This document shows positions 1 through 5,852 of a stretch of 6,591 nucleotides of DNA, piece by piece. The first letter of the stretch is position 1, and each line of letters begins with the position of its first letter. The stretch lies in NCBI GenBank assembly GCA_937917025.1, contig CALFSF010000239.1:1-6591 (forward strand). Reading direction: 5' to 3'. The notes under the pieces were generated by a model that was given only the letters and a program-made list of their open reading frames with translations, was not told the DNA's origin and did not search any database. The DNA is from an uncultured Paraburkholderia sp. Lineage in GTDB: Bacteria; Pseudomonadota; Gammaproteobacteria; Burkholderiales; Burkholderiaceae. A program made the position numbers and the translations under genes.

Positions 1-687
1 GGTCGCACGCCGCGAGCGGTAGAACTCGGGTGAGCCGGCGGCGTTGTAGCCGGCGAAGCTGGAGATCGTCGTTTCGGTCACCATCAGGCCCGCGGACGTG
101 ACCCAGAAATCCGTCAGGCTCGAGATGCAGCCGGGCAGACCCTGCATCAGGATCCGGTGTCCGGTATCCGGCACGATGTCGAACACGACGTTGAAGGCGT
201 CGCCCGCGGCGTAGCGGTCCCACGAGTTGTGCGCCATCACGATGCGGCCGTCGCGCGTGGCGTCGCCGGTGGCGATGAACGCGCTGCAATGATGGCCGCG
301 CCGCCCGCGCCAGGGTTTCAGGCCGAGGCGCGGCTGCTGCTGCGCCGCGTGAGCCGGCCACCAGCTTTGCAGCAGGTCCATGTAGCCGTTCCATGCCAGC
401 ACGTCGGCGAACGGCAGCTTCGCGCCGTCGGCGATGCCCTGGATTTCGTCGGCGAATTCGGTGTCGAGGCGCGGCGCGAACTGCGCCACGGCGGCGTTGA
501 CGAAGGTGTCGAAATCTTCACCGGTGTCCCACTTCGCGAGGTAGCGGGCGGTGTTGATCGCATGCTGGATCTCGGCCGCGAGGAGCTGGCCGTGCTGCTC
601 GCCGCGATCGTACGGCTCGCCCTCGATGTGCAGGAAAATCCAGCCGGCTCGATCGCGGCGGACAGCATCGCCTGACGGGTCGCTCAT
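1..687 (-). CDS. C45 / phospholipase B-like Ntn-hydrolase, N-terminal part (cut by window edge)
   Basis: The frame runs without a stop from an ATG at 687 to the window edge, giving 229 residues; the C-terminal part lies off the window. The start is supported by GGAG about 7 nt upstream. Residues 21-40 (IEGEPYDRGEQHGQLLAAEI) are the N-terminal G-x-x-Y-x-R-G-x-x-H-G segment typical of C45-type acyltransferases/hydrolases. Residues 132-156 carry HHCSAFIATG followed by DGRIVMAHNSWDRY, which resembles both the C45 family and phospholipase B-like proteins. In those families a precursor is cut just before the Cys, which becomes the N-terminal nucleophile; Cys134 is the candidate here, which would leave a propeptide of about 133 residues. 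No signal peptide is evident, so a cytoplasmic location is likely. The substrate cannot be told from sequence: known relatives act on amide or ester bonds (for example the isopenicillin N acyltransferase group). The family call is good; the exact reaction is unknown. Confidence 0.8.
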   Translation of the reverse strand, partial: MSDPSGDAVRRDRAGWIFLHIEGEPYDRGEQHGQLLAAEIQHAINTARYLAKWDTGEDFDTFVNAAVAQFAPRLDTEFADEIQGIADGAKLPFADVLAWNGYMDLLQSWWPAHAAQQQPRLGLKPWRGRRGHHCSAFIATGDATRDGRIVMAHNSWDRYAAGDAFNVVFDIVPDTGHRILMQGLPGCISSLTDFWVTSAGLMVTETTISSFAGYNAAGSPEFYRSRRAT

Positions 688-721
688 CTTCGCTCCGGGT
701 CGCAACGGCGCTCACGTTTAT

Positions 722-777
722 CCGCGCGGCGCGTGCCCGGATGATCGACGGCAGTCGAAGACCGGCGCGCCGCGCGG
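722..777 (-). other. Long stem-loop at the 5' end of the hydrolase transcript
   Basis: Two 12-base arms, CCGCGCGGCGCG at 722-733 and CGCGCCGCGCGG at 766-777, are perfect reverse complements. Inside them CCGG (737-740) can pair with CCGG (762-765), and TCGAC (745-749) pairs with GTCGA (754-758) around a GGCA tetraloop. This makes about 21 base pairs with a 3-nt bulge and a small internal loop. It lies 35-90 nt upstream of the hydrolase ATG. There is no T run after it on the minus strand, so it is unlikely to terminate that strand. On the plus strand CTCTTTT follows, but no plus-strand gene precedes it. A 5' UTR stabiliser or expression-control structure is an inference. Confidence 0.5.
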
Positions 778-786
778 CTCTTTTCC

Positions 787-792
787 ATTCTA
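787..792 (-). promoter_or_regulatory. Candidate -10 element for the hydrolase gene
   Basis: On the minus strand this reads TAGAAT, five of six matches to TATAAT. It lies in the only AT-rich patch of the gap and inside the short palindrome TTCTAGAA (788-795). A start point near 780 would follow, placing the stem-loop at 722-777 at the very 5' end of the mRNA. No good -35 box is seen at 16-18 bp; the best are about three of six matches. The call is therefore tentative, and an activator or another sigma factor could be needed. Confidence 0.3.
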
Positions 793-849
793 GAAAATAT
801 GCGCCGCTTTGCTACGGGCTGCGTGAGTCGGCTGTGCGTTTTTCCTCGC

Positions 850-894
850 GCCAGGGCGGTCGGGATCGAACGGGCGTTCCCGACCGGTCCTGGC
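850..894 (-). terminator. Stem-loop just after the ClC gene, possible terminator
   Basis: GCCAGG (850-855) pairs with CCTGGC (889-894), and CGGTCGGGA (857-865) pairs with TCCCGACCG (878-886). The loop is 12 nt, with a 1x2 internal loop between the two stem parts. The structure begins 11 nt past the stop codon of the ClC gene. On that strand it is followed by GCGAGG and five As instead of a U run, so it is not a classical intrinsic terminator. It may mark the 3' end of the mRNA or protect it from exonucleases. Confidence 0.45.
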
Positions 895-905
895 GTGGGC
901 CCGCG

Positions 906-2639
906 TCAGCGCGTGGGGTTCATCCGGAAATACGCGTCGAGAAGCGACGTCTTGTACACGACGCCCGCGAGCGTCGGGCATGCGACGCTTTCGATGACTG
1001 GCAGCCGCTCGCCCTGAAACGCCATGAAATGCTGCAGCGCGTCGCCAAGCGGCATGTCGGGTGTCAGCACATCGAAATGCGGCTGCAGGTAATGCGCGGC
1101 GGTGCGCGTCGAGGTGTCGTGCCTGTCGAGCAGGTCGGACGTGATGTCCTTCAGCGCGACGACACCGAGGAAGCACCCGGCGTCGTCGATCACATACAGG
1201 TACTTCACCGGATATTCGAGGAACACGCGCGTCATGTCCTGCACGCTCGCCGTGAGCGGCACGATGGTGTCAGCCGGCTTGATCAGCTCGCGCATCTGCG
1301 TTGCGCGCAGTCGCATGCGTTCCTGTTCGTCGCGGTTGCGCATCAACGTGATCTCGTACATCGACGTCTTGCCGATCGCCCGCGACACGAAGTACGCCAC
1401 CACGCACGAGAGCATCAGCGGCAGCACGACCTGATAGGAGAGCGTCATCTCGAAGATCATCAGGATCGCCATCAGCGGCGCCTGCGTCGCGCCGGCGAGG
1501 AACGCGCCCATGCCCACCATCGCATACGCGAACGGCGCCGACGTGCCGTGCGGCCACAACGCATGCATGCCCTGGCCGAAGAGCGACCCCAGCACGGCGC
1601 CGACGAAGAGCGTCGGCGTGAAGATCCCGCCGACCGCGCCAGAGCCCGCCGTCGCCGCGGTCGCGACGAGCTTGAAGACGAGCACGCCGACGAGCGCCGT
1701 CCAGGTCCACTGCGAATGCAGGATCGAGTTCACGACGCTATAGCCGTTGCCCCACACGTCCGGCGACCACACGGAGATGATGCCGACGACGAGACCGCCC
1801 AGCCCGAGCGTGACGGGCAGCGGCAACGTCAGGCGCCGAAAGGCTGCCTTCGAGACGCCGAGCAGGCGCAGGAACTGCGGCGCGGCCGCACCGCACAGCA
1901 GGCCGAGCGCGACGAAGAGCAATACCTCGACGCCCGTCACCGGCGGAAACACGGGCATTTCGTAAGGCGGCTTGTAGCCGGCGAATTCGCGCATCGTGAT
2001 GTTCGCGACGACCGACGCGACCACGACCGGCCCGAAGCTTTCCATCGCGATCGAACCGAGCACGATCTCGGTCACGAAAAACGCGCCGGCGATCGGCGCG
2101 TTATAGGCGGACGTGATGCCCGCCGCTGCTCCGCATGCCACCAGCAGCCGCAGACGCGGCGGGTCGAAATGCACCCAGCGGCCGATCAGCGACGCGCACA
2201 GCGCGGCGAGCTGCACCATCGGTCCTTCGCGTCCGATCGACCCGCCGCTCGCGATCGTGAAGAGCGACGACACGCTGCGCCACAGGCTCGGCCGCACCGG
2301 CACGACGCCGTCGCCGATCGCGACGGCTTCCATGTAGTCGGTATGACTTTTTTTGTCGACGCCGCGCCGCGCGACCAGCAGAAAGAAGCCGGCGATCAGG
2401 CCGCCCGCGGCGGGTAGCCAGATTCGCACGGTCCACGGCAGACGTCGCGCCATGTCGACGATGCCGCCGTTGCTGCCGGAAATGGCGCGCTGAAGGAGCG
2501 CGATCCCTTCACGAAAGGCAACCGTCGCGAACGCACCGGCAACCCCGACGATCACCGACCACACCAGCATCGTGTGAGCGTCGGACAGGCGAAACAGATT
2601 CTGGGCGCGCGTGCGCAGCTTCAGCAGGAATGAAAGCAC
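906..2639 (-). CDS. clcB: ClcB-like ClC chloride channel/transporter with C-terminal CBS pair
   Basis: This is a 577-residue ClC-family membrane protein that moves chloride across the inner membrane. Residues about 20-425 form the multi-helix ClC core. The gating motif is GSIGREGP (133-140), with Glu138 as the likely external gate. The pore motif GGIFTP is at 337-342. Tyr428, in GKTSMYEI, is the likely central pore tyrosine. In FFVTEIVLG (187-195), Glu191 matches Glu202 of the E. coli ClC, but the next residue, where that exchanger has its internal proton glutamate (Glu203), is Ile192. Residues about 450-575 hold two CBS domains, which bind nucleotides in many ClC proteins. E. coli ClcB, as I recall it, is shorter and lacks this tail. 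The start is GTG: it is the first usual start codon after an in-frame TGA and keeps the N-terminus (LSFLLKLRTRAQNLF) that I remember from Burkholderia relatives. No Shine-Dalgarno sequence precedes it. Met24 (codon at 2570-2568) is an alternative start. It lies 76 bp after the GST gene on the same strand and may be read with it. Confidence 0.92.
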   Translation of the reverse strand: MLSFLLKLRTRAQNLFRLSDAHTMLVWSVIVGVAGAFATVAFREGIALLQRAISGSNGGIVDMARRLPWTVRIWLPAAGGLIAGFFLLVARRGVDKKSHTDYMEAVAIGDGVVPVRPSLWRSVSSLFTIASGGSIGREGPMVQLAALCASLIGRWVHFDPPRLRLLVACGAAAGITSAYNAPIAGAFFVTEIVLGSIAMESFGPVVVASVVANITMREFAGYKPPYEMPVFPPVTGVEVLLFVALGLLCGAAAPQFLRLLGVSKAAFRRLTLPLPVTLGLGGLVVGIISVWSPDVWGNGYSVVNSILHSQWTWTALVGVLVFKLVATAATAGSGAVGGIFTPTLFVGAVLGSLFGQGMHALWPHGTSAPFAYAMVGMGAFLAGATQAPLMAILMIFEMTLSYQVVLPLMLSCVVAYFVSRAIGKTSMYEITLMRNRDEQERMRLRATQMRELIKPADTIVPLTASVQDMTRVFLEYPVKYLYVIDDAGCFLGVVALKDITSDLLDRHDTSTRTAAHYLQPHFDVLTPDMPLGDALQHFMAFQGERLPVIESVACPTLAGVVYKTSLLDAYFRMNPTR

Positions 2640-2715
2640 GGAGGAAACGGGCAGAAGTCAGGGTTGGACGGCGCGTGCCGGCATGGCACCGCGGAAGGTG
2701 TCGACAAAGCCGCTT

Positions 2716-3453
2716 TCAACGCACGGCCTTGTCGAGTTCGGGGTAGTGCCGGAAGATGCCCGTCTCGTTGTACGCGATGCGCCGGTCCGATTCGAGATAC
2801 GCGGCGAGCTTCGGGCGCGCGACGACCGCGTCGTGCAAGGCCGCGAGACGCGGATAGTGCTCGCCGAAATGCTTCATCGCAAGCGGAAACGCGTAGCAGA
2901 GGCCGTCGATCAGCTGGAACATCGACAGATCGACGTACGTCAGCGCGTTGCCGACAAGATACGCATCGCCATCGGGGTTCTGCTTCAGCACGCGCTCGAA
3001 GTACTTCATGAACTTCGGAATGCGGTTATCGATGAAGTCGTGCGCGCGCACCCTGGCGGCATCTTTCTGGTCTTCGTAGTACAGGCCGCTTGCGAGCGGA
3101 TGATGCGTGTCGTGCGCCTCGGTGACCACGTCGGCGATCGTGAGCTGCAGGCCGTTCGCGACGTAGCGCAGGTTCTCGTCCCGCGGCGCGAGCCCGAGTT
3201 TCGGACCGAGATACATGAGGATATTGGCGGTCTGCGAGACGACGAGATCGCCGTCCTTCAGGAACGGCGGCGCGAACGGCGGATGCGGTTCGCTTCGGCT
3301 TTTCATCACGTCCATCATCGCGCCGGTGCCGAAGCCGTTTTTGTCCGGCGCGCGGGCCACTTCGACATAGGGGGCGCCGGCTTCCTCGAGCGCCAGCCGC
3401 ACGAATTCGCCGCGGCCTTGCAGGCCGTCCCAGTAAAAGAGTTCATAAGCCAT
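2716..3453 (-). CDS. Glutathione S-transferase family protein
   Basis: This is a cytosolic GST of 245 residues, slightly longer than the usual 200-230. Residues 3-85 are the thioredoxin-like domain: YELFYWDG opens it, with Tyr3 or Tyr7 as possible catalytic residue. Pro63 in APPFLKDGD is the cis-proline, and SQTANILMYLG (73-83) is the segment that binds the glutamyl part of glutathione. Residues about 95-240 are the helical domain, with the conserved turn GNALTYVDLSMF (168-179) whose T-x-x-D forms the N-capping box. The Q-T pair and the N-terminal Tyr recall the alpha/mu/pi/sigma type rather than the serine or cysteine types. The start at 3453 is chosen because AGGA lies 7 nt upstream and the domain begins there. 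The frame stays open upstream as far as 3645, but that stretch is arginine-rich and crosses the terminators. The substrate is unknown. ClC gene follows after 76 bp. Confidence 0.9.
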   Translation of the reverse strand: MAYELFYWDGLQGRGEFVRLALEEAGAPYVEVARAPDKNGFGTGAMMDVMKSRSEPHPPFAPPFLKDGDLVVSQTANILMYLGPKLGLAPRDENLRYVANGLQLTIADVVTEAHDTHHPLASGLYYEDQKDAARVRAHDFIDNRIPKFMKYFERVLKQNPDGDAYLVGNALTYVDLSMFQLIDGLCYAFPLAMKHFGEHYPRLAALHDAVVARPKLAAYLESDRRIAYNETGIFRHYPELDKAVR

Positions 3454-3505
3454 CGATCGATCCTCGTCCAGAGTGAGAGTTCGACTGCGCGAGCAGGAAG
3501 TATGC

Positions 3506-3517
3506 CGTGCCGGCACG
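3506..3517. promoter_or_regulatory. 12-bp perfect palindrome upstream of the GST gene
   Basis: CGTGCCGGCACG is a perfect palindrome 53 bp before the GST start. On the minus strand TTCACA (3531-3526, five of six matches to the -35 consensus) lies before it and CATACT (3504-3499, four of six to -10) after it, but the spacing is 21 bp, longer than normal. A regulator binding between the two boxes is possible. A palindrome this long is expected about once or more by chance in a window this size, so the call is weak. Confidence 0.2.
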
Positions 3518-3539
3518 CCGCGTTGTGTGAACCGCGGGC

Positions 3540-3585
3540 AAAAAAACGGGCCGGGACGCGCGGTTGGCGTCATGCGCGGATCCCG
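3540..3585 (-). terminator. Second, weaker hairpin with T run between yeiH and GST
   Basis: On the minus strand CGGGA-TC-CGCGC (3585-3574) pairs with GCGCG-TCCCG (3561-3552), leaving a 2-nt bulge and a 12-nt loop. Five bases later comes a run of seven Ts (3546-3540). The stem is about 10 bp and GC-rich. It could be a back-up terminator for yeiH or an attenuator in the GST leader, whose start codon is 87 nt further on. The 5-nt gap before the T run makes it weaker than the terminator at 3632-3656. Confidence 0.4.
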
Positions 3586-3631
3586 CCGCCGCGGCGCGTA
3601 TCGCGCGCGACGCTTGCTGGCGCGAAAACGC

Positions 3632-3656
3632 AAAAAGCCCCGCACGAGGCGGGGCT
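3632..3656 (-). terminator. Intrinsic terminator of yeiH
   Basis: On the minus strand AGCCCCGC (3656-3649) and GCGGGGCT (3643-3636) form an 8-bp stem with the 5-nt loop CTCGT. A run of Ts (3636-3632) follows directly. It begins 28 nt after the yeiH stop codon. This is a textbook Rho-independent terminator and separates yeiH from the GST gene. Confidence 0.88.
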
Positions 3657-3684
3657 GCCGATCGGGCCGGCGAGGCGGGGCGTA

Positions 3685-4779
3685 TCAACCGAAGAAGCGC
3701 TCGACGGCCCATGTAATCCCCAGGCCGCCGCCAATCAGCCAGACATACAGGATCAGTCCGGTCGTCAGCGCGCGCGGGCCTGCCTGCCTGACCTGCGAGA
3801 TGCGGGTTTCGATGCCGAGGGCGGTCATGGCCATCGTCAGCGCGAAGGTGTCGAGCGTGTTCAGCGTGTGCGTCGCGGCTTGCGGCAGCACGTGCATCGA
3901 GTTGACGACCACGAGCGCGAGAAAGCCGAGCGCGAACCAGGGTACCGCGAGCTTGCGCGTCGTCGTGCCGGCGGCGGCTCCCTTCGATGCAGCCGCGCCG
4001 CGTGCCGGCCGGTTGAGCCACATGCCCAGCGAAAGCAGCACCGGCACCAGCAGCATCACGCGGGTCATCTTGACGATCGTCGCGATATGCGTCGCTTCCG
4101 GGCTGACGTTGCTCGCCGCGCCGACCACCTGCGCCACCTCGTGAATCGTGCCGCCGAAGAAGAGGCCGACGCCGCGTGTATCGAGATGCAGCCAGCCCGC
4201 GTGGTAGAGCACCGGGTAGAGGAACATCGAGAGCGTGCCGAACAGCACCACGCTGCCCACGGCCATCGCGCTTTGATGCGGCTTCGACTGCAACGTGGAT
4301 TCGAACGCGAGCACGGCGGCCGCACCGCAGATCGCGCTGCCGGCGGCGGTCAGCATCGCAGTGTCGCGATCGAGCTTCATCAGCTTCATGCCGGCCCATG
4401 TGCCGATCGCGAGCGTGCTGACGACGATCAGCACCGATTCCACCAGCCCCGGCAGCCCGACCTGGGCGATTTCCTGAAGGCTCACGCGCAGGCCGAAGAA
4501 GGCGACCGCGATGCGCAACAGCTTGCGCGCCGAAAAGTTGACGCCCGCCGCCCAGCTTTCGGGCATGCCGTCGCGCAGCGCATTGCCGTAGAGCGCGCCC
4601 GCGACGATGCCGATGATCAGCGGGCTCATGCCGAGCCCGGCGATGAACGGCAGCGACGAGATGCGGGTGACCGCCGCCGCGAAGAGCGCGACAAAGAGAA
4701 TGCCGTTGAGCTGCCCGCGCGTGGACGGCGCCTTGTGGGCTAGCGTTGAAGCGGAAACGGAAGGGGAGGCCGTGGACAT
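3685..4779 (-). CDS. yeiH: YeiH/UPF0324 family membrane protein, putative sulfate exporter
   Basis: This is a 364-residue inner-membrane protein with about ten hydrophobic segments between residues 25 and 360. Family hallmarks include FSARKLLRIAVAFFGLRVSL (82-101), GSAICGAAAVLAFE (147-160), GGTIHEVAQVVGA (209-221) and KMTRVMLLVPVLL (237-249). A less conserved, Ala/Gly/Thr/Lys-rich loop lies at about 258-276. Members are annotated as putative sulfate exporters, but to my knowledge transport is little tested. In E. coli yeiH lies next to the LysR gene yeiE. Here too a LysR gene lies head to head, 117 bp away, which suggests control of this gene by that regulator and a role in sulfur compound efflux. 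The ATG at 4779 has no clear Shine-Dalgarno sequence. It is kept because the N-terminus (MSTASPSVSAS) looks like that of relatives as I remember them; the next Met, at residue 51, would remove the first helix. Confidence 0.9.
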   Translation of the reverse strand: MSTASPSVSASTLAHKAPSTRGQLNGILFVALFAAAVTRISSLPFIAGLGMSPLIIGIVAGALYGNALRDGMPESWAAGVNFSARKLLRIAVAFFGLRVSLQEIAQVGLPGLVESVLIVVSTLAIGTWAGMKLMKLDRDTAMLTAAGSAICGAAAVLAFESTLQSKPHQSAMAVGSVVLFGTLSMFLYPVLYHAGWLHLDTRGVGLFFGGTIHEVAQVVGAASNVSPEATHIATIVKMTRVMLLVPVLLSLGMWLNRPARGAAASKGAAAGTTTRKLAVPWFALGFLALVVVNSMHVLPQAATHTLNTLDTFALTMAMTALGIETRISQVRQAGPRALTTGLILYVWLIGGGLGITWAVERFFG

Positions 4780-4896
4780 GATGTGTGCCGTCGATGAACG
4801 GGTTCGATGCGATGGCCTAATCCTAATTTAGATATATCGATATGAAAAATCGTCATTTGCGACGTAAAATATCGGCTGAACTGATATTTCGCCACC
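4780..4896. promoter_or_regulatory. Divergent yeiH / LysR-gene promoter region
   Basis: This 117-bp gap is sharply AT-rich at 4820-4890 compared with the coding DNA on both sides. It holds the perfect palindrome ATATCGATAT (4834-4843), overlapping GATATATC (4831-4838), and the interrupted dyad at 4867-4889. The half-site GATAT or its complement ATATC occurs five times (4831, 4834, 4839, 4869, 4883). For the LysR gene, TAAAAT (4865-4870) is a good -10, five of six matches, with only a weak -35. For yeiH on the minus strand, TAAATT (4830-4825) is a weak -10 candidate. The weak -35 boxes would fit activator-dependent promoters. Confidence 0.6.
4867..4889. promoter_or_regulatory. Likely LysR-type operator (ATC-N9-GAT dyad)
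   Basis: AAATATC (4867-4873) and GATATTT (4883-4889) are perfect 7-bp inverted repeats with a 9-bp spacer. This gives ATC-N9-GAT and T-N11-A (T4872 to A4884), the classic LysR-type box. It overlaps the candidate -10 of the LysR gene and ends 7 bp before its ATG, which fits repression by its own product. From yeiH it is about 90-110 bp upstream, a suitable place for an activation site. Confidence 0.6.
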
Positions 4897-5802
4897 ATGA
4901 CCCCTGACCAACTGATAACGTTCGCTGTCGTTGCCGAGCACCGGAACATCAGCCGGGCCGCGCTGGCGCTGCATCTGTCGCAGCCGGCCGTGTCCGGCCA
5001 GTTGCGGCAATTGCAGGAGGAGTTCGGCGAGGCCCTTTATCAGCGGGACGGGCGCGGCGTGCGTCTCACTCCGGCGGGCGAGCAGCTGGCGAGCTATGCG
5101 GCCCGGCTGCGCGACACCTGGCAGCAGGCGCATGCGTATCGCGATGCGCTACGCGGCATGGAGCGCGGCACGCTGCGCATCGGCGCCAGCACGACGCCGG
5201 CGAGCTATCTGCTGCCGTATCTGATCGCCGCGTTTCACCGGCGCTATCCCGACGTCACGCTGCATACGGCCGACGGCAATACGTCCGACATCGTCGCTTC
5301 GCTGGCGTCGGTGGATATCGCGATGGTCGAAGGACCGGTCGGCTCCAGTCTGCCGCCCGATACCGCCGTCCATCCATGGCGCGAGGACGAGATCGTCGCG
5401 ATCATGCCGCGCACGCATCCGCTCGCGGCGGCGCGCGACGGCTTGCCGGCGTCGGAGCGTCACGTGACGCTCGCCGAGCTCGGTGAACACGCGCTGGTGC
5501 TGCGCGAAACCGGCTCGGGCGTGCGGCAGATGGTCGAGCGCGCGTTCGCGCGCGCCGCGGTGCCGATGCGCGTCGCGCTGGAGATCGCGGGCGTGGAGGG
5601 CGTCAAGGAGGCCGTGCGGGCAGGCATGGGCATCGGTTTCGTGTCGGCGATGTCGATGCGCCATGACGACACTGTGCTGCGGCTCTTTTCCGTCACGCCC
5701 GAGCCGCTGACCCGCCATTTCTCGATCCTGATTCCGCACGCGAGCGCGCCGTCGCGTGTCGCGGAGCGCTTTCTGGCGTTGTGCGTTGCCGGCGTCGACT
5801 GA
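4897..5802 (+). CDS. LysR-type transcriptional regulator (YeiE/CysB-like group)
   Basis: This 301-residue protein has the usual LysR length. The winged helix-turn-helix is at residues 1-60, with NISRAALALHLSQPAVSGQL (17-36) as the HTH. A linker helix of about 60-90 is followed by the effector-binding domain from about 92 (GTLRIGAST) to the end. The segments YLLPYLIAAFHRRYPDV (104-120), DGNTSDIV (126-133) and DIAMVEGP (140-147) resemble the YeiE/CysB-like group, and RETGSGVR (203-210) recalls the matching site in YeiE. YeiE in enteric bacteria is linked to sulfite response, so a sulfur oxyanion ligand here is a reasonable guess but not shown. An in-frame TGA at 4882-4884 makes the ATG at 4897 the only sensible start. 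No Shine-Dalgarno sequence precedes it. Its likely targets are the divergent yeiH gene and itself, through the dyad at 4867-4889. Confidence 0.9.
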   Translation: MTPDQLITFAVVAEHRNISRAALALHLSQPAVSGQLRQLQEEFGEALYQRDGRGVRLTPAGEQLASYAARLRDTWQQAHAYRDALRGMERGTLRIGASTTPASYLLPYLIAAFHRRYPDVTLHTADGNTSDIVASLASVDIAMVEGPVGSSLPPDTAVHPWREDEIVAIMPRTHPLAAARDGLPASERHVTLAELGEHALVLRETGSGVRQMVERAFARAAVPMRVALEIAGVEGVKEAVRAGMGIGFVSAMSMRHDDTVLRLFSVTPEPLTRHFSILIPHASAPSRVAERFLALCVAGVD

Positions 5803-5826
5803 TCGCTCCCGTCCCTCTCGGGTCTC

Positions 5827-5839
5827 GGAACCGGTTCCA
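5827..5839. promoter_or_regulatory. LacI-family-type operator 1 (distal)
   Basis: GGAACCGGTTCC (5827-5838) is a perfect 12-bp palindrome with the central CG typical of LacI-family operators. One more base (A5839) matches the copy at 5925-5938. It lies 25 nt after the LysR stop codon and 134 bp before the start of the kguE-like gene. The centres of the two copies are 99 bp apart. Confidence 0.65.
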
Positions 5840-5852
5840 GGGGATTTCCACT

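Noticed and set aside
2348..2354. Run of seven Ts (A7 on the coding strand) in the ClC gene as a slippage or frameshift site
   Set aside because: The reading frame is intact on both sides, the codon phase (GAC AAA AAA AGT) does not fit a -1 slippery heptamer, and the run lies in a variable loop; too short to call phase variation.
741..2417. Long open frame of 558 codons on the plus strand opposite the ClC gene
   Set aside because: It is exactly antisense to a clear ClC protein, very rich in Arg, His and Asp, has no recognisable domain, and is the expected by-product of G/C-biased third positions in GC-rich DNA.
3454..3645. N-terminal extension of 64 residues on the GST
   Set aside because: The extension is Arg-rich, crosses both hairpins in the gap, and the start at 3453 has a good ribosome site directly at the domain edge.
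2611..4743. Open frame of 710 codons on the plus strand opposite the GST and YeiH genes
   Set aside because: It runs across two well-recognised minus-strand genes and the terminator between them, and its Arg/His/Glu-rich composition is typical of shadow frames.
4834..4843. ATATCGATAT as a replication or partition site
   Set aside because: It is a single short AT-rich palindrome in a divergent promoter gap, with no DnaA boxes, iterons or par genes nearby.
4891..4899. GCCACCATG at the LysR start looks like a eukaryotic Kozak sequence
   Set aside because: Everything around it is bacterial; the match is coincidence and only shows that a Shine-Dalgarno sequence is missing.
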